From Aliiglaciecola sp. CAU 1673 (GTDB lineage Bacteria; Pseudomonadota; Gammaproteobacteria; Enterobacterales; Alteromonadaceae): DNA of 64,000 nucleotides. Position numbers and translations under genes: made by a program. Location: NCBI RefSeq assembly GCF_029223185.1, contig NZ_JARHUG010000006.1, forward strand, positions 124,001 to 188,000. The letters are read 5' to 3'. Shown here piece by piece: positions 19,174 to 30,901 of this stretch (positions within the stretch are counted from its first letter, which is position 1; every line of letters begins with the position of its first letter). The notes under the pieces are model-generated. The model did not search any database, was not told the DNA's origin, and saw only the letters and a list, made by a program, of their open reading frames with translations.

Positions 19174-19198
19174 TTGATATAAAGCCGCTGTTTTTACT
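19174..19198 (+). promoter_or_regulatory. Possible sigma-70 promoter for the carAB leader
   Basis: TTGATA at 19174-19179 with AT-rich -10 candidates (TACTAT or TATTTA) 15-18 bp downstream. Weak evidence; offered because a promoter is required upstream of the leader terminator. Confidence 0.25.
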
Positions 19199-19273
19199 AT
19201 TTATCTAATAAATAATGGACGCATTCTGCAAGTTAATGTAGACTACTAAGAATTTGCCAAAAATTTGCAAAAA

Positions 19274-19351
19274 GCCCAGGGAAGCGGGCCTGCGTAGTCA
19301 GCAAATGCGAGTAAACGGGATGTAAATAGGTTATTTACGCCCGTTTTTTTT
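19274..19351 (+). promoter_or_regulatory. Attenuator-like leader of carAB
   Basis: A long hairpin (AACGGG at 19314-19319 with CCCGTT at 19340-19345, and GTAAATA at 19322-19328 with TATTTAC at 19332-19338) is followed by eight T residues. It is a textbook intrinsic terminator lying 194 bp upstream of carA. No plus-strand gene precedes it, so it probably acts on carAB transcripts. An upstream stem (GCCC 19274-19277 with GGGC 19286-19289) could instead pair with the terminator 3' arm. Confidence 0.65.
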
Positions 19352-19544
19352 AAGGGCATCTCTATCCTGTGTTCAGTCATTCAGGGCCTTGTGGCTTGTG
19401 GTTGCAAAAAGACTTTTTGCCAACCTGTATGCGCCTGGGCTAAGCAGCGGCCTTAGTGGGCTGACTGGACTGAGGATACACATGCCCTTTGTCCCACAGG
19501 TTTTTACTGCTTTTAGCAGCAAAGACAGCAAATAGGAGGTTGAC

Positions 19545-20675
19545 TTGACTAGATCTGCCATTTTGGTCCTTGAAGATGGCTCCGTCTTCAAAGGTACCGC
19601 CATCGGCGCCGACGGCAGTGCCGTTGGTGAGGTAGTGTTCAACACATCCATGACCGGCTATCAGGAGATCCTTACCGATCCCTCTTACGCCGAACAGATA
19701 GTGACCCTGACCTATCCCCATATCGGCAATACCGGTACCAACGATGAAGATCAGGAATCACAGCAGATCTGGGCCAAAGGCCTGATCATCCGAGATCTTC
19801 CGTTAATCGCCAGCAACTTCCGTAATCAACAATCCCTCTCCGACTATCTCAAACTGCACAATATCCTCGGCATCGCCGATATCGACACCCGTAGACTGAC
19901 CCGTATTTTACGCACTACCGGCGCGCAAAACGGCTGCATCATGGCCGGCGAGGGGCTGGATGAGAGCAAAGCGCTGGCAGCAGCCAAAGCCTTCCCTGGT
20001 CTGAAAGGGATGGACCTGGCCAAAGTGGTGAGCACCAAAGAAGCTTTCGCGTGGAATCATGGCAGCTGGCAATTGGGACAAGGCCATGCCGAAAACCAGA
20101 CCAACCTGCCTTACCATGTGGTGGCCTATGACTTTGGTGCTAAGAGCAATATTCTGCGTATGCTGGTGGATCGTGGCTGTCGTTTAACCGTGGTACCGGC
20201 GCAAACCTCGGCAGAAGAGGTACTCAAGCTCAACCCAAACGGCGTATTCTTATCTAACGGCCCGGGCGATCCGGAGCCTTGCACTTACGCTATTGACGCC
20301 ATCAAGACGCTGCTGGATAAAAACATTCCTATTTTCGGCATCTGTCTGGGCCATCAGTTGCTGGGCTTGGCCAGTGGCGCCAAGACCATGAAGATGAAGT
20401 TTGGCCACCATGGCGCAAACCATCCGGTTAAAGATATTCCCAATAATCGCGTGATGATTACCAGTCAAAACCACGGTTTCGCCGTGGAAGAGGGCAGCCT
20501 GCCAGCCAACCTGGAAGTCACCCATGTGTCGCTGTTCGATAACAGTATCCAAGGCATTCACCGCACTGACAAACCGGCGTTCAGCTTCCAGGGACATCCT
20601 GAAGCCAGTCCGGGTCCGCAAGATGCCGCAGGCCTTTTTGACCATTTCATCGAACTGATTCAAGCGCGTAAGTAA
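19545..20675 (+). CDS. carA: Carbamoyl-phosphate synthase small subunit
   Basis: A 376-residue glutaminase subunit that supplies ammonia to CarB for carbamoyl phosphate, a precursor of arginine and pyrimidines. The N-terminal domain ([32 protein letters not shown]) is followed by a class I glutamine amidotransferase domain: nucleophile Cys267 in [10 protein letters not shown] and the His/Glu dyad in GHPEASPGP. The start is TTG 19545, preceded by a perfect AGGAGG with a 5-nt gap; a TTG start is also used by E. coli carA. carB follows 11 bp later. Confidence 0.97.
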   Translation: MTRSAILVLEDGSVFKGTAIGADGSAVGEVVFNTSMTGYQEILTDPSYAEQIVTLTYPHIGNTGTNDEDQESQQIWAKGLIIRDLPLIASNFRNQQSLSDYLKLHNILGIADIDTRRLTRILRTTGAQNGCIMAGEGLDESKALAAAKAFPGLKGMDLAKVVSTKEAFAWNHGSWQLGQGHAENQTNLPYHVVAYDFGAKSNILRMLVDRGCRLTVVPAQTSAEEVLKLNPNGVFLSNGPGDPEPCTYAIDAIKTLLDKNIPIFGICLGHQLLGLASGAKTMKMKFGHHGANHPVKDIPNNRVMITSQNHGFAVEEGSLPANLEVTHVSLFDNSIQGIHRTDKPAFSFQGHPEASPGPQDAAGLFDHFIELIQARK

Positions 20676-20686
20676 CGGGGAAGACC

Positions 20687-23600
20687 ATGCCAAAACGTAC
20701 CGACATAAAAAGTATTCTGATTTTAGGCGCTGGCCCCATTGTTATCGGCCAGGCTTGTGAATTTGACTATTCCGGCGCTCAGGCCTGTAAAGCCCTGCGT
20801 GAGGAAGGGTTCCGGGTAATCCTGGTGAATTCCAACCCGGCCACCATTATGACTGACCCTGAAATGGCTGATGCTACTTATATCGAGCCTATCCACTGGG
20901 AAGTCGTGCGCAAGATTATCGAAAAGGAACGCCCGGATGCGGTGCTGCCAACCATGGGTGGGCAGACCGCCCTGAACTGTGCCCTGGATCTGGAGAAACA
21001 CGGCGTGCTGGCCGAGTTTGGCGTTGAGATGATTGGCGCCACCGCCGATGCTATCGACAAAGCCGAAGATCGTGAGCGCTTCGATCAGGCCATGAAGTCC
21101 ATCGGCCTGGAGTGCCCTCGTGCTGAGATTGCACATACTATCGAACAAGCTCACGATGTGCTGACCCGCATCGGCTTCCCCTGCATTATCCGTCCGTCCT
21201 TCACCATGGGCGGCACCGGTGGCGGCATTGCTTACAACATCGATGAGTTTGACGAAATTTGTCGTCGTGGTTTGGATTTGTCGCCGACCAATGAGTTGCT
21301 GATCGACGAAAGCCTGATCGGCTGGAAAGAGTACGAAATGGAAGTGGTGCGCGATAAGAACGATAACTGCATTATCGTATGTACCATCGAAAACTTCGAT
21401 CCTATGGGTATCCATACCGGTGACTCTATCACAGTGGCCCCGGCCCAGACCCTGACTGACAAAGAATTCCAGATTATGCGTAATGCCGCCATGGCGGTGC
21501 TGCGTGAAATCGGCGTAGAAACCGGCGGCTCCAATGTACAGTTTGGTGTGGATCCACAGACAGGCCGCATGGTAATTATCGAGATGAACCCGCGGGTATC
21601 CCGTTCATCGGCGTTGGCTTCCAAAGCCACCGGCTTCCCCATTGCCAAAGTGGCGGCCAAGTTGGCCGTGGGTTACACCCTGGATGAACTGGCCAACGAT
21701 ATTACCGGTGGTTTGACCCCGGCGTCTTTCGAGCCGTCCATCGACTATGTGGTTACCAAGATCCCACGTTTTAACTTTGAAAAGTTCCCCGGCGCCAATG
21801 ACCGTTTGACCACCCAGATGAAATCGGTGGGTGAGGTCATGGCTATCGGTCGTAACCAGCAGGAATCGCTGCAAAAGGCAATGCGTGGCCTGGAGCTTGG
21901 CGCCAACGGTTTCGATCCTATTGTCGATTTAAATGACCCGGAAGCCCGTACCAAGATTGTTCGCGAACTGCGTGAAGCCGGTGCCGAGCGTTTGTGGTAT
22001 ATCGCCGATGCCATGCGTTTTGGCATGTCGGTATCTGACATCTTTGAACTGACCAATATCGATCCCTGGTTCCTGGTGCAGATTGAAGAACTGGTCAAGC
22101 TGGAACAGCAAGTAGCCGGATTAGGTCTGTCGAAAATCGACGCGACCTTAATGCGCACCCTTAAGCGCAAAGGTTTCTCCGATGCGCGCCTGGCCGCTTT
22201 GACTAATGTGGCAGAGTCGGATGTGCGCCAGACCCGGCACAAGATGGGTATTAGTCCCGTTTACAAGCGCGTGGATACCTGTGCGGCCGAGTTTGCCACC
22301 AGCACTGCCTACATGTACTCCACTTATGACGAAGAGTGCGAAGCCAACCCCAGCAACCGCGACAAGATTATGGTACTTGGGGGGGGGCCCAACCGTATCG
22401 GTCAGGGCATCGAGTTTGACTACTGCTGTGTACACGCGGCATTAGCCATGCGTGAAGACGGTTACGAAACCATTATGGTTAACTGTAACCCGGAAACCGT
22501 GTCCACCGACTATGACACCTCAGATCGCCTCTACTTCGAGCCGGTCACCCTGGAAGATGTGTTGGAAATCGTGCGTGTGGAAAAGCCAAAAGGCGTGATT
22601 GTCCAGTACGGTGGCCAGACGCCGCTGAAACTGGCCCGCGCGCTGGAAGCCAACGGTGTACCTATTATCGGTACCAGCCCGGACGCCATCGACCGCGCCG
22701 AAGATCGCGAGCGCTTCCTGCAAATGGTGCACAAGCTCAATCTGAAGCAGCCTGCTAATGCTACCGTCTCCAATATTGACCAGGCGCTGAAACAGGCCGA
22801 ACGCATCGGCTTCCCGCTGGTGGTGCGCCCCTCTTATGTGCTGGGCGGCCGCGCCATGGAGATCGTCTACGACCTGAACGATCTCAAGCGCTATCTCAAT
22901 GAGGCGGTGAAAGTTTCCAATGACTCGCCGGTGCTGCTGGACCGTTTCCTTGATGATGCCATCGAAGTAGATATCGACGCCATCTGTGATGGCAGTGAGG
23001 TGCTGATTGGCGGCATTATGGAGCATATAGAGCAAGCCGGCGTGCACTCTGGCGACTCTGCGTGTTCGCTACCGCCTTACTCCTTGTCCAAAGAAATCCA
23101 GGATAAGATGCGCGATCAGGTAAAAGCCATGGCCCTGGAACTTGGTGTTGTGGGTCTGATGAATACCCAGTTTGCGGTCAAGGACGGCGAAGTCTACCTG
23201 ATAGAGGTAAACCCCCGCGCAGCCCGTACTGTTCCTTTTGTGTCCAAGGCTACCGGTGTACCGCTGGCAAAAGTGGCCGCTCGCACCATGGTCGGGCAAA
23301 CCCTGGCCCAGCAAGGCGTGACCAAGGAAATCATTCCACCTTATTACTCGGTCAAAGAAGTGGTGATCCCCTTTGCCAAGTTCCAGGGTGTGGATCCGCT
23401 GCTTGGCCCCGAAATGCGCTCTACCGGTGAGGTGATGGGGGTGGGTGAAAGCTTCGAAGAAGCCTATGCCAAAGCTAACCTCGGCGCCAGCGCACCACTG
23501 CCCAAACGCGGTAAAGCGTTGTTGTCTGTGCGTGAGAATGACAAGGCCAAAGTCGTGGCCCTGGCCAAAGCCATGCTGGCCAAAGGCTTTAAGCTGGAAG

Positions 23601-23908
23601 CTACCCGCGGTACTGCTAAGATGATTACCGATGCCGGGTTGGAGTGTGCGGTGGTTAACAAGCTTGCCGAGGGGCGTCCTAATATTGTCGATGCTATCAA
23701 GAACAAAGAGTATTGCTACATCATCAATACCACAGAAGGACGCCAGGCCATTAACGACTCGGTATACATTCGTCGCGAAGCACTCTTGAATAAGGTAGCA
23801 TACACCACCACTATGAATGGGGCCTTCGCCACGGTGAATGCGCAGGAGGCCGATGACAGAGCCAGAGTAAACTCGGTTCAGGAACTACACCAGAGAGTGA
23901 TTCGTTAA
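20687..23908 (+). CDS. carB: Carbamoyl-phosphate synthase large subunit
   Basis: A 1073-residue synthetase with two homologous ATP-grasp halves: residues 1-400 (carboxyphosphate; [32 protein letters not shown]) and about 550-930 (carbamate kinase; [29 protein letters not shown]), plus an oligomerisation domain and a C-terminal MGS-like allosteric domain ([19 protein letters not shown]). Length equals the E. coli enzyme. A run of nine G residues (22379-22387) encodes the second-half glycine loop. The stop overlaps the greA start by one base. Confidence 0.98.
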   Translation: MPKRTDIKSILILGAGPIVIGQACEFDYSGAQACKALREEGFRVILVNSNPATIMTDPEMADATYIEPIHWEVVRKIIEKERPDAVLPTMGGQTALNCALDLEKHGVLAEFGVEMIGATADAIDKAEDRERFDQAMKSIGLECPRAEIAHTIEQAHDVLTRIGFPCIIRPSFTMGGTGGGIAYNIDEFDEICRRGLDLSPTNELLIDESLIGWKEYEMEVVRDKNDNCIIVCTIENFDPMGIHTGDSITVAPAQTLTDKEFQIMRNAAMAVLREIGVETGGSNVQFGVDPQTGRMVIIEMNPRVSRSSALASKATGFPIAKVAAKLAVGYTLDELANDITGGLTPASFEPSIDYVVTKIPRFNFEKFPGANDRLTTQMKSVGEVMAIGRNQQESLQKAMRGLELGANGFDPIVDLNDPEARTKIVRELREAGAERLWYIADAMRFGMSVSDIFELTNIDPWFLVQIEELVKLEQQVAGLGLSKIDATLMRTLKRKGFSDARLAALTNVAESDVRQTRHKMGISPVYKRVDTCAAEFATSTAYMYSTYDEECEANPSNRDKIMVLGGGPNRIGQGIEFDYCCVHAALAMREDGYETIMVNCNPETVSTDYDTSDRLYFEPVTLEDVLEIVRVEKPKGVIVQYGGQTPLKLARALEANGVPIIGTSPDAIDRAEDRERFLQMVHKLNLKQPANATVSNIDQALKQAERIGFPLVVRPSYVLGGRAMEIVYDLNDLKRYLNEAVKVSNDSPVLLDRFLDDAIEVDIDAICDGSEVLIGGIMEHIEQAGVHSGDSACSLPPYSLSKEIQDKMRDQVKAMALELGVVGLMNTQFAVKDGEVYLIEVNPRAARTVPFVSKATGVPLAKVAARTMVGQTLAQQGVTKEIIPPYYSVKEVVIPFAKFQGVDPLLGPEMRSTGEVMGVGESFEEAYAKANLGASAPLPKRGKALLSVRENDKAKVVALAKAMLAKGFKLEATRGTAKMITDAGLECAVVNKLAEGRPNIVDAIKNKEYCYIINTTEGRQAINDSVYIRREALLNKVAYTTTMNGAFATVNAQEADDRARVNSVQELHQRVIR

Positions 23909-24384
23909 TGCAGTTGATCCCCATGACAGCCAAAGGCGCAGAAATGCTGCGTAATGAGCTGAATGAACTAAAAAGCGTGAAGCGCCCACAAATCATCCAG
24001 GCTATTGCGGAGGCCCGCGAACACGGCGATCTTAAAGAGAACGCCGAATATCACGCTGCCCGCGAACAGCAGGGATTTTGTGAAGGCCGTATTCAGGACA
24101 TTGAAGCCAAGCTGTCCAATGCACAGATTATCGATGTCACCAAGATGGCCAATAATGGCAAGGTGATCTTCGGTGCTACGGTGACGTTGCTGAATATGGA
24201 GTCCGACAAGGAAATCACTTACCGCATCGTTGGCGATGATGAAGCGGATATCAAGAGTAACCTGATCTCTGTGAATTCACCCATTGCTCGTGGCCTGATT
24301 GGCAAATCACAGGATGATATTGTTAATATCCAAACCCCCTCGGGCTCGGTAGAGTTTGAGATTGTGGGTGTGGAATATATCTAA
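23908..24384 (+). CDS. greA: Transcription elongation factor GreA
   Basis: A 158-residue factor that rescues backtracked RNA polymerase by stimulating transcript cleavage. The N-terminal coiled coil carries the acidic tip motif ([20 protein letters not shown], with the conserved Asp and Glu), and the C-terminal FKBP-like domain ends with [14 protein letters not shown] and [11 protein letters not shown]. The carB TAA and greA ATG share one base, so greA is translationally coupled to carAB. Confidence 0.97.
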   Translation: MQLIPMTAKGAEMLRNELNELKSVKRPQIIQAIAEAREHGDLKENAEYHAAREQQGFCEGRIQDIEAKLSNAQIIDVTKMANNGKVIFGATVTLLNMESDKEITYRIVGDDEADIKSNLISVNSPIARGLIGKSQDDIVNIQTPSGSVEFEIVGVEYI

Positions 24385-24405
24385 GCTTGATGGCTTTGAA
24401 TAAGA

Positions 24406-24427
24406 AACGGGCTTAGGCCCGTTTTTT
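24406..24427 (+). terminator. Terminator of carA-carB-greA
   Basis: AACGGGC pairs with GCCCGTT around a TTAG loop, followed by a T run. Confidence 0.92.
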
Positions 24428-24480
24428 ATGGGAGGTGTTTGGACTAGACTTGAGAAAACAACAACTAACGCCAGGTCATC

Positions 24481-24843
24481 ATGAAGCCCTACCTGTTGGT
24501 TATCAAAAGTCGCCACCTCGAAGATGTGCGCCATTTTTATGCGCAATTGGGGATGTTGCTTGAAGCAGGACAGCAGGAGGGACATCCACCTCACTACTCG
24601 ACTAAATTGCATGGTTTGGTGCTGGAGTTCCATGCCTGCATTTCGGGAGAGTCACCTAGTAATATTCGGTTGGGTTTTGAGCTGGATTCTAATCGACATG
24701 ACTATGCCCATATCGTGCAACATATCCAGGAAATCAGCGAAAATATCCAGTTTTTTGGCGAAGATATGGCCTATACGGTGCTTCAGGATCCCGATGGCAG
24801 AGACATTGAACTGGTCTACTCCAGAGAGCAAATCAGCGCGTAG
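24481..24843 (+). CDS. VOC-superfamily protein
   Basis: A 120-residue glyoxalase-fold protein. The N-terminal strand-helix (LLVIKSRHLEDVRHFYAQLGM) and the closing TVLQDPDGRDIELVYSREQ are the two conserved ends of a VOC module. It differs from the first VOC protein in the window, with no close similarity by eye. It stands between the greA terminator and a solute-binding-protein gene. Activity unknown; many such proteins are detoxification enzymes or antibiotic-binding proteins. Confidence 0.7.
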   Translation: MKPYLLVIKSRHLEDVRHFYAQLGMLLEAGQQEGHPPHYSTKLHGLVLEFHACISGESPSNIRLGFELDSNRHDYAHIVQHIQEISENIQFFGEDMAYTVLQDPDGRDIELVYSREQISA

Positions 24844-24909
24844 AAAATAGAATGTGGCGCTAATTGGTATTATTGTCATCCTTGGCGTAGATTTATCGAA
24901 GGTTATTTG

Positions 24910-25722
24910 GTGTGCGCCATTATGCTGTATCGCCTGACACTGCTTTTTCTCCTCCTCCTGCCAGCCGCTTCGGGGCAGACGTTATCTCCGGTTATTATCG
25001 ATGTGTTCGATGATCATGAGCGTCATTGTCAATCCTCAATGGCTTATGGATTATCGTGGGAATTGGTCGTCGAAGCAGCAAAGTTATCCGGCATCCCCCT
25101 AAAGGCTGAGGAAGTCTCCTGGGATGGTGCTATGACCAGGTTGCACAATGGCAAGTCCAAGCTGGTATTCGGTGCATTGTGGAGTGAGGAACGTGCCCAA
25201 TGGGCTGCCTTTAGTGTGCCTCTGGCGCCTGAGAGTTCGTCGCTGTTCACCCTGCCATCCAATCCTGTTTTGCGGATTGAGGAAATTGACTTGAATTCGG
25301 CAGTCGTAGGGGTATCCGAAGGCTCAGTTCAGCAGGAATATGCCAAAAAGCTGGGTTTCAAGCATATCTATGGCACCACAAACCGTAGCATGCTGTTTGG
25401 TATGCTTGAAAGCGGTCGCATTCACTACATGATTAACGGCGATCAATTTGTAAATTATTTCTGTATGTTCCAGATGTCGAACACTACGGTCAATTGCTTG
25501 CGACCTGTGGGGCAGCCCATTTACTCCACCTTTGTGCATGTAATTGGTCTTAAGAAAGATCTGGAAGCGAACTTGCTACTTAAACGCCTGAATGAAGGGC
25601 TGGCGGTAACCGCCCGTCAGCCAGGTACGCCGCAAAAGTTTAAGCAGCATGGTTTCTCGCAGCAACAGTTTCTGGCCTGGCAGGAGCAGTTTACGGTAGA
25701 TCAGGGCGATTCACAGCCCTGA
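24910..25722 (+). CDS. Secreted solute-binding protein (SBP_bac_3-like), solitary
   Basis: A 270-residue periplasmic protein. GTG 24910 is favoured because GAAGG ends 7 nt before it; an ATG at 22 codons-equivalent distance is not needed, as the next in-frame ATG (24922) also keeps the signal peptide (LYRLTLLFLLLLPAASG). The two-lobe binding fold is suggested by YGLSWELVVEAAKLSGIPLKAEEVSWDGAMTRL, LVFGALWSEER and a hinge near residue 115. Several Cys residues are present in the mature part. No transporter partners are adjacent. Ligand unknown. Confidence 0.7.
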   Translation: MCAIMLYRLTLLFLLLLPAASGQTLSPVIIDVFDDHERHCQSSMAYGLSWELVVEAAKLSGIPLKAEEVSWDGAMTRLHNGKSKLVFGALWSEERAQWAAFSVPLAPESSSLFTLPSNPVLRIEEIDLNSAVVGVSEGSVQQEYAKKLGFKHIYGTTNRSMLFGMLESGRIHYMINGDQFVNYFCMFQMSNTTVNCLRPVGQPIYSTFVHVIGLKKDLEANLLLKRLNEGLAVTARQPGTPQKFKQHGFSQQQFLAWQEQFTVDQGDSQP

Positions 25723-25735
25723 GTGGTCTGTGTTA

Positions 25736-26698
25736 TCAGCGTGTAGCAATCACTACTGCGCGCTCGGGCGCTGGATAGCCCTCAATGGTTTTGCTGCGAT
25801 CCGCCGGATCCAGAAAATCGGCCAGAGAATGGGTATTCATCCATTCGGTGCTGCGCTGCTCATCCAACGTAGTGACGTTTTTGTCCACGGTGCGAATATC
25901 TTTAAAGCCGGCTTTTTGCAGCCACACTTCCAGTGCCGCTGTACTGGGAATGAACCATACATTGCGCATCTGCGCATAGCGCTCGCCAGGCACCAGAGCG
26001 GTGTGTTCATTACCTTCCACTACCAGGGTTTCCAACACCAGCTCACCGCCGGGACGTAACAAGCTTTTAAGCTGGAATAAGAAATCCAGCGGACTGCGCC
26101 GGTGATATAGCACTCCCATGGAGAATACCGTATCAAAAGCACCTAGCTCGGGCAGCTGTTCCACCCCCAATGGCAACATATGCACATCAGGCTCTGGCAG
26201 AAAATGTTTGATGGCCAAAAACTGCATTAAAAACAGCGGGTAGGGGTCAACACCGACGGCGAGTTGGGCGCCTTCACCGGCCATGCGCCATAGGTGATAA
26301 CCGCTGCCGCAACCCACATCCAGCACCTTTCGGCCGGCTAATGGGCTTAGATGGGGCAAGACCCTGTCCCATTTCCAGTCTGAACGCCATTCGGTATCGA
26401 TATGAATGCCGTGCAGATGAAATGGCCCTTTGCGCCAGGGTTTAAACTGCTGCAATAAACCAATAATTTGCTTGGATGTATAGTCGTCGATATCGGCAGC
26501 GCTGCCAATTGTCACGCCGGACTGAATATCCACCTCGGACAAAACGGTGGCAGGTAGTTTCGCCAACAGCTTTTGCCATTTATCTAAATCATTCTTGTTT
26601 TGGCGTTGCCAGTCAGCCAATTGTGCCGGCAGTACTTCCAGCCAGGATGCCAAAGGAGAATCGATAATCTTCTTATAAAAATCACTAAATGCCTGCAT
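25736..26698 (-). CDS. cmoB: tRNA U34 carboxymethyltransferase CmoB
   Basis: A 320-residue enzyme that transfers the carboxymethyl group of carboxy-S-adenosylmethionine to 5-hydroxyuridine at tRNA position 34, giving cmo5U. Family signs are [26 protein letters not shown], the SAM motif [33 protein letters not shown] and the C-terminal [25 protein letters not shown]. It is full length and lies 8 bp after cmoA on the same strand, as in enterobacteria, so donor synthesis and use are co-expressed. Confidence 0.97.
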   Translation of the reverse strand: MQAFSDFYKKIIDSPLASWLEVLPAQLADWQRQNKNDLDKWQKLLAKLPATVLSEVDIQSGVTIGSAADIDDYTSKQIIGLLQQFKPWRKGPFHLHGIHIDTEWRSDWKWDRVLPHLSPLAGRKVLDVGCGSGYHLWRMAGEGAQLAVGVDPYPLFLMQFLAIKHFLPEPDVHMLPLGVEQLPELGAFDTVFSMGVLYHRRSPLDFLFQLKSLLRPGGELVLETLVVEGNEHTALVPGERYAQMRNVWFIPSTAALEVWLQKAGFKDIRTVDKNVTTLDEQRSTEWMNTHSLADFLDPADRSKTIEGYPAPERAVVIATR

Positions 26699-26706
26699 CT
26701 GTCATC

Positions 26707-27507
<801 letters not shown>

Positions 27508-27521
27508 TTAAGCGGCCCAAA

Positions 27522-28670
27522 TCAGAAGCTGTACTTGGCCGAGAATTGCAGCCTGTCCATATCGCCGTCGAGGCCCGATTCAATTTCACGTTCGGCGTGA
27601 GAATACTCCAGGCCGAAACTCAGCTCAGGGGTGGGCGAGAAAATCGCGTTCACGCGCATACTCTGGGTGTCTTTGGTGACGCCACTACCGGTCAATGCCA
27701 CATCGTTATCGGCGCTGAAAAACGCATAGCTCAGGGTACTGCGCCATTGTTCGTTCCAAACGTGACGATAAGCAATGGAGCCGCCGCTCGAGTCGATGGA
27801 TTCAAGCTCACCGCTGGCATTGAGCACCGCACCATTGGCGGTATTGATACCCAGGTAACGGCCCATGCCAGAGCCCGCGTTATACATCAGGCGCAGATCG
27901 TCTTTGCCCAGGTTAATCTTGGCTGAGAGGCTAAAGGCGGCCGCAGTCTCAGTTGTATCTATGCTGCTTCCGTCGTCATAGGCCAGCTGACGTACCAAGG
28001 CGGCGCCAGAGACATGACCCCAGGATGCCTTGTGGGTATAGCGAAGCACTAAATCCGGTACCGAGTTATCGTCGGTAACAATGCGTCCACCGCCTCCATA
28101 AGGCGTGACTGTGGTTTCGGGGTTTTCCAAAGCCACAGAGAAACCACCATAGGTATAGCGGACCATGGCTTGACGCACGAAGATGGTGCCATCGGTGGTA
28201 CCGATAAAGTCCAGCGATTCGGGTAATACGGCGACGTCCTGAAAAGTGGTCCAGGTTTGGCCGAACAGCCAGCCATCGTATTCGATAGTGGCGATGCGCA
28301 TGCGTGGACTGTAAGAGTTGGAGACGCGCTCATCGCCATTTGGCGTGGCCATAAAATCGAGTTCAATTTTGCTTTTTAGTTCTTTGCCGTTGGCCAGGGC
28401 CGTTTGACTGGCAAAACTAAAGCGCGTCTGGCGCGCATGCATATCGAAGGTAGTCCCTTCATCTGCACCACCAACCGGGGTCAGACCGGGAATGTAAAAA
28501 TCCCGGCCGATGTTGCCGGAGGACAGGCTGCCATCTGAATATTGGCTGGCCATGGCATCCAGTTTGATATAACCGCCAAATTGGACTTTTGTGCTGTCCA
28601 GCACATCGGCGTGAGCGATGCCAAAGGCACCAAGCAGGGCGAGCGAGAGGGCTGTTTTTTGCGTTTTCAT
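27522..28670 (-). CDS. Outer-membrane porin of the DcaP type
   Basis: A 382-residue beta-barrel precursor. The signal peptide (MKTQKTALSLALLGAFGIAHA) leads to VQFGGYIKLDAMASQYSDG, the typical start of DcaP-like trimeric porins. Alternating polar/aromatic strands run to the C-terminal Phe (FSAKYSF), the BAM recognition signal. DcaP proteins admit negatively charged or dicarboxylic solutes. The gene is divergent from acs, and the 230-bp spacer holds candidate regulatory repeats, so porin and acetate activation may respond to related carbon signals (inference). ATG 28670 gives the correct signal peptide. Confidence 0.85.
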   Translation of the reverse strand: MKTQKTALSLALLGAFGIAHADVLDSTKVQFGGYIKLDAMASQYSDGSLSSGNIGRDFYIPGLTPVGGADEGTTFDMHARQTRFSFASQTALANGKELKSKIELDFMATPNGDERVSNSYSPRMRIATIEYDGWLFGQTWTTFQDVAVLPESLDFIGTTDGTIFVRQAMVRYTYGGFSVALENPETTVTPYGGGGRIVTDDNSVPDLVLRYTHKASWGHVSGAALVRQLAYDDGSSIDTTETAAAFSLSAKINLGKDDLRLMYNAGSGMGRYLGINTANGAVLNASGELESIDSSGGSIAYRHVWNEQWRSTLSYAFFSADNDVALTGSGVTKDTQSMRVNAIFSPTPELSFGLEYSHAEREIESGLDGDMDRLQFSAKYSF

Positions 28671-28706
28671 GTGGGTTCCTCGTTTCAGGGATACCCTACT
28701 GTTGGC

Positions 28707-28725
28707 TGTTAACCTTTCGCTAACA
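28707..28725. promoter_or_regulatory. Imperfect inverted repeat upstream of the porin gene
   Basis: TGTTA and TAACA arms frame a 19-bp partial dyad 36 bp upstream of the porin ATG. It is a candidate operator; the regulator is unknown. Confidence 0.35.
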
Positions 28726-28792
28726 ATTCGACCTTGGTCTACCTCTTCTTTGAGCGAGCACAAAAAAACATAGGAAACAACGTGTTAGCTTT

Positions 28793-28826
28793 GATGTTAA
28801 TAGCGTTATGATGATGTTAATAAGCG
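28793..28826 (+). promoter_or_regulatory. Direct repeats upstream of acs
   Basis: GATGTTAATAGCG (28793-28805) and GATGTTAATAAGCG (28813-28826) start 20 bp apart, about two helical turns, some 75-108 bp before acs. Spacing and position suit an activator binding site. Confidence 0.5.
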
Positions 28827-28900
28827 CATTTACGACTATGGTCTAATACTGTAGCGAGCGCCCCGACATACCATGGGACAAAACTTCAGGAGATTTCATC

Positions 28901-30847
28901 ATGCAACATGCCATTCATCCCGTATCGTCCTATCCAAAGCGGCCCACCCATGCCGACAATGCCGAATATCAAAGGCTGTACAAGTGGTCGGTGGAAGATC
29001 CTGAGGGGTTTTGGGCTGAGCAGGCTAAGCGACTCGACTGGATCAAACCTTTTAAACATGTCAAACAAACCAGCTTTGCCAAAGGTGCGGTGGACATAAA
29101 GTGGTTTGCTGATGGTACTTTGAATGCCAGCGTTAACTGTATCGATCGTCATGTGAAGGCCAATCCGGGGGCTACGGCCATTATCTGGGAAGGTGACAGC
29201 CCGGAGTGGGACAAGCATATCAGTTACCAGGAACTGCATGATGAGGTATGCAGGCTGGCAAACAGCATGAAGAAACTGGGCGTTGGCAAGGGCGACAGGG
29301 TCATTATCTATATGCCGATGGTGCCTGAAGCTACCTATGCCATGCTTGCTTGTGCCCGCATCGGCGCTGTGCATTCAGTAATTTTCGGCGGTTTCTCCCC
29401 CAATGCCATCGCCGATCGTATTGAGGATTGTGGCGCCAAACTGGTGATCACCGCTAATTTCGGTCGTCGTGGCGGTAATGCGGTTGCGCTTAAGGCCAAT
29501 GTGGATAAAGCCCTGGAAAGACCCAGCACCAACTGCATTAAAGATGTGATCGTGTTCAAGCATCTGGATAAAGACACTCCGATGCAGTCCGGTCGCGATC
29601 ACGACTGGGCCACCCTGGTTGCTGACTGCCCGGCGACCTGTGAGCCAGAAGAAATGAAGGCCGAAGATCCGCTGTTTATTCTTTATACCTCCGGTTCTAC
29701 CGGGAAACCCAAAGGCGTGATGCATACCACCGGTGGATATCTGGTTTACGCGGCCATGACCCATCTGTTTGTATTCGATTATCAGCCTGGTGATATCTAC
29801 TGGTGTGCCGCCGATGTGGGCTGGATCACCGGTCACAGCTATATCGTGTACGGGCCTTTGGCCAATGGTGCCGTAACTCTGATGTTTGAAGGTGTGCCCA
29901 CTTACCCCGATGTCAATCGCATGGGACAGGTGGTGGACAAGCATAAGGTCAATATTCTGTATACCGCACCAACCGCCATTCGTGCCTTGATGGCCAAGGG
30001 TGATAAGCCGGCTCAGGGCAGCACCCGCGAAACACTGCGTCTGCTTGGCAGTGTTGGAGAGCCCATCAACCCCGAAGCCTGGGATTGGTACCATGAAAAA
30101 ATCGGCAACGGTCATTGTCCCATCGTCGATACCTGGTGGCAGACCGAAACTGGCGGCATCATGATCACGCCACTTCCCGGTGCCACTGACCTTAAACCCG
30201 GCTCAGCCACCCGGCCTTTCTTCGGGGTTAAACCGGCCTTGGTGGACAACGACGGCAAATTCCTGGAAGGAGCAGCCGAAGGTAATCTGGTGATCACCGA
30301 CTCCTGGCCAGGCCAAGCGCGCACTGTATGGGGCGATCATGATCGCTTCGAGCAAACCTATTTCAGCACCTACGAAAATTTGTATTTCACTGGTGATGGT
30401 GCCCGTCGTGATGAAGACGGTTACTACTGGATCACCGGTCGCGTGGATGACGTTCTTAATGTCTCGGGTCATCGCCTGGGCACCGCTGAGATTGAAAGTT
30501 CCTTGGTGGAGCATGCCGCCGTGGCCGAAGCAGCGGTGGTAGGTTTCCCCCACGATATCAAAGGGCAGGGTATTTATGTTTATCTGCTGCCCACAGAAGG
30601 TACCGAGGTGACGGAACAACTGACCAAGGAAGTACGCCAGTGGGTGCGGGATGATCTAAGTCCTATCGCTACGCCTGACTTTATCCAGTGGACCAATGGC
30701 TTGCCCAAGACCCGTTCAGGCAAGATCATGCGCCGGATTTTGCGTAAGATAGCAGCCAACGAATATGACAGCCTGGGGGATACCTCGACACTGGCCGACC
30801 CGGCCGTGGTCGAAGCCCTTATCGAAAACCGGTTGAATCGTGATTAA
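28901..30847 (+). CDS. acs: Acetyl-CoA synthetase
   Basis: A 648-residue AMP-forming acetate-CoA ligase. ANL-superfamily motifs are present in order: A3 P-loop [12 protein letters not shown] near residue 263, WWQTETGG, the [24 protein letters not shown] block, and the A10 catalytic Lys in [15 protein letters not shown], the site that is reversibly acetylated in enteric bacteria. AGGAG precedes ATG 28901. The stretch [10 protein letters not shown] differs from the usual ITADEGxRGG near residue 185, a local variation. A LuxR-type response regulator follows. Confidence 0.97.
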   Translation: MQHAIHPVSSYPKRPTHADNAEYQRLYKWSVEDPEGFWAEQAKRLDWIKPFKHVKQTSFAKGAVDIKWFADGTLNASVNCIDRHVKANPGATAIIWEGDSPEWDKHISYQELHDEVCRLANSMKKLGVGKGDRVIIYMPMVPEATYAMLACARIGAVHSVIFGGFSPNAIADRIEDCGAKLVITANFGRRGGNAVALKANVDKALERPSTNCIKDVIVFKHLDKDTPMQSGRDHDWATLVADCPATCEPEEMKAEDPLFILYTSGSTGKPKGVMHTTGGYLVYAAMTHLFVFDYQPGDIYWCAADVGWITGHSYIVYGPLANGAVTLMFEGVPTYPDVNRMGQVVDKHKVNILYTAPTAIRALMAKGDKPAQGSTRETLRLLGSVGEPINPEAWDWYHEKIGNGHCPIVDTWWQTETGGIMITPLPGATDLKPGSATRPFFGVKPALVDNDGKFLEGAAEGNLVITDSWPGQARTVWGDHDRFEQTYFSTYENLYFTGDGARRDEDGYYWITGRVDDVLNVSGHRLGTAEIESSLVEHAAVAEAAVVGFPHDIKGQGIYVYLLPTEGTEVTEQLTKEVRQWVRDDLSPIATPDFIQWTNGLPKTRSGKIMRRILRKIAANEYDSLGDTSTLADPAVVEALIENRLNRD

Positions 30848-30853
30848 CCATAA

Positions 30854-30882
30854 GGCCGCCTCGGGCGGCCATACCCTTTTTC
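30854..30882 (+). terminator. Hairpin downstream of acs
   Basis: GGCCGCC pairs with GGCGGCC around TCG. A T-rich stretch begins after a short gap, so it is probably a partial terminator before the response-regulator gene. Confidence 0.55.
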
Positions 30883-30901
30883 CCAGGGTGCAGGAGCTCC
30901 G

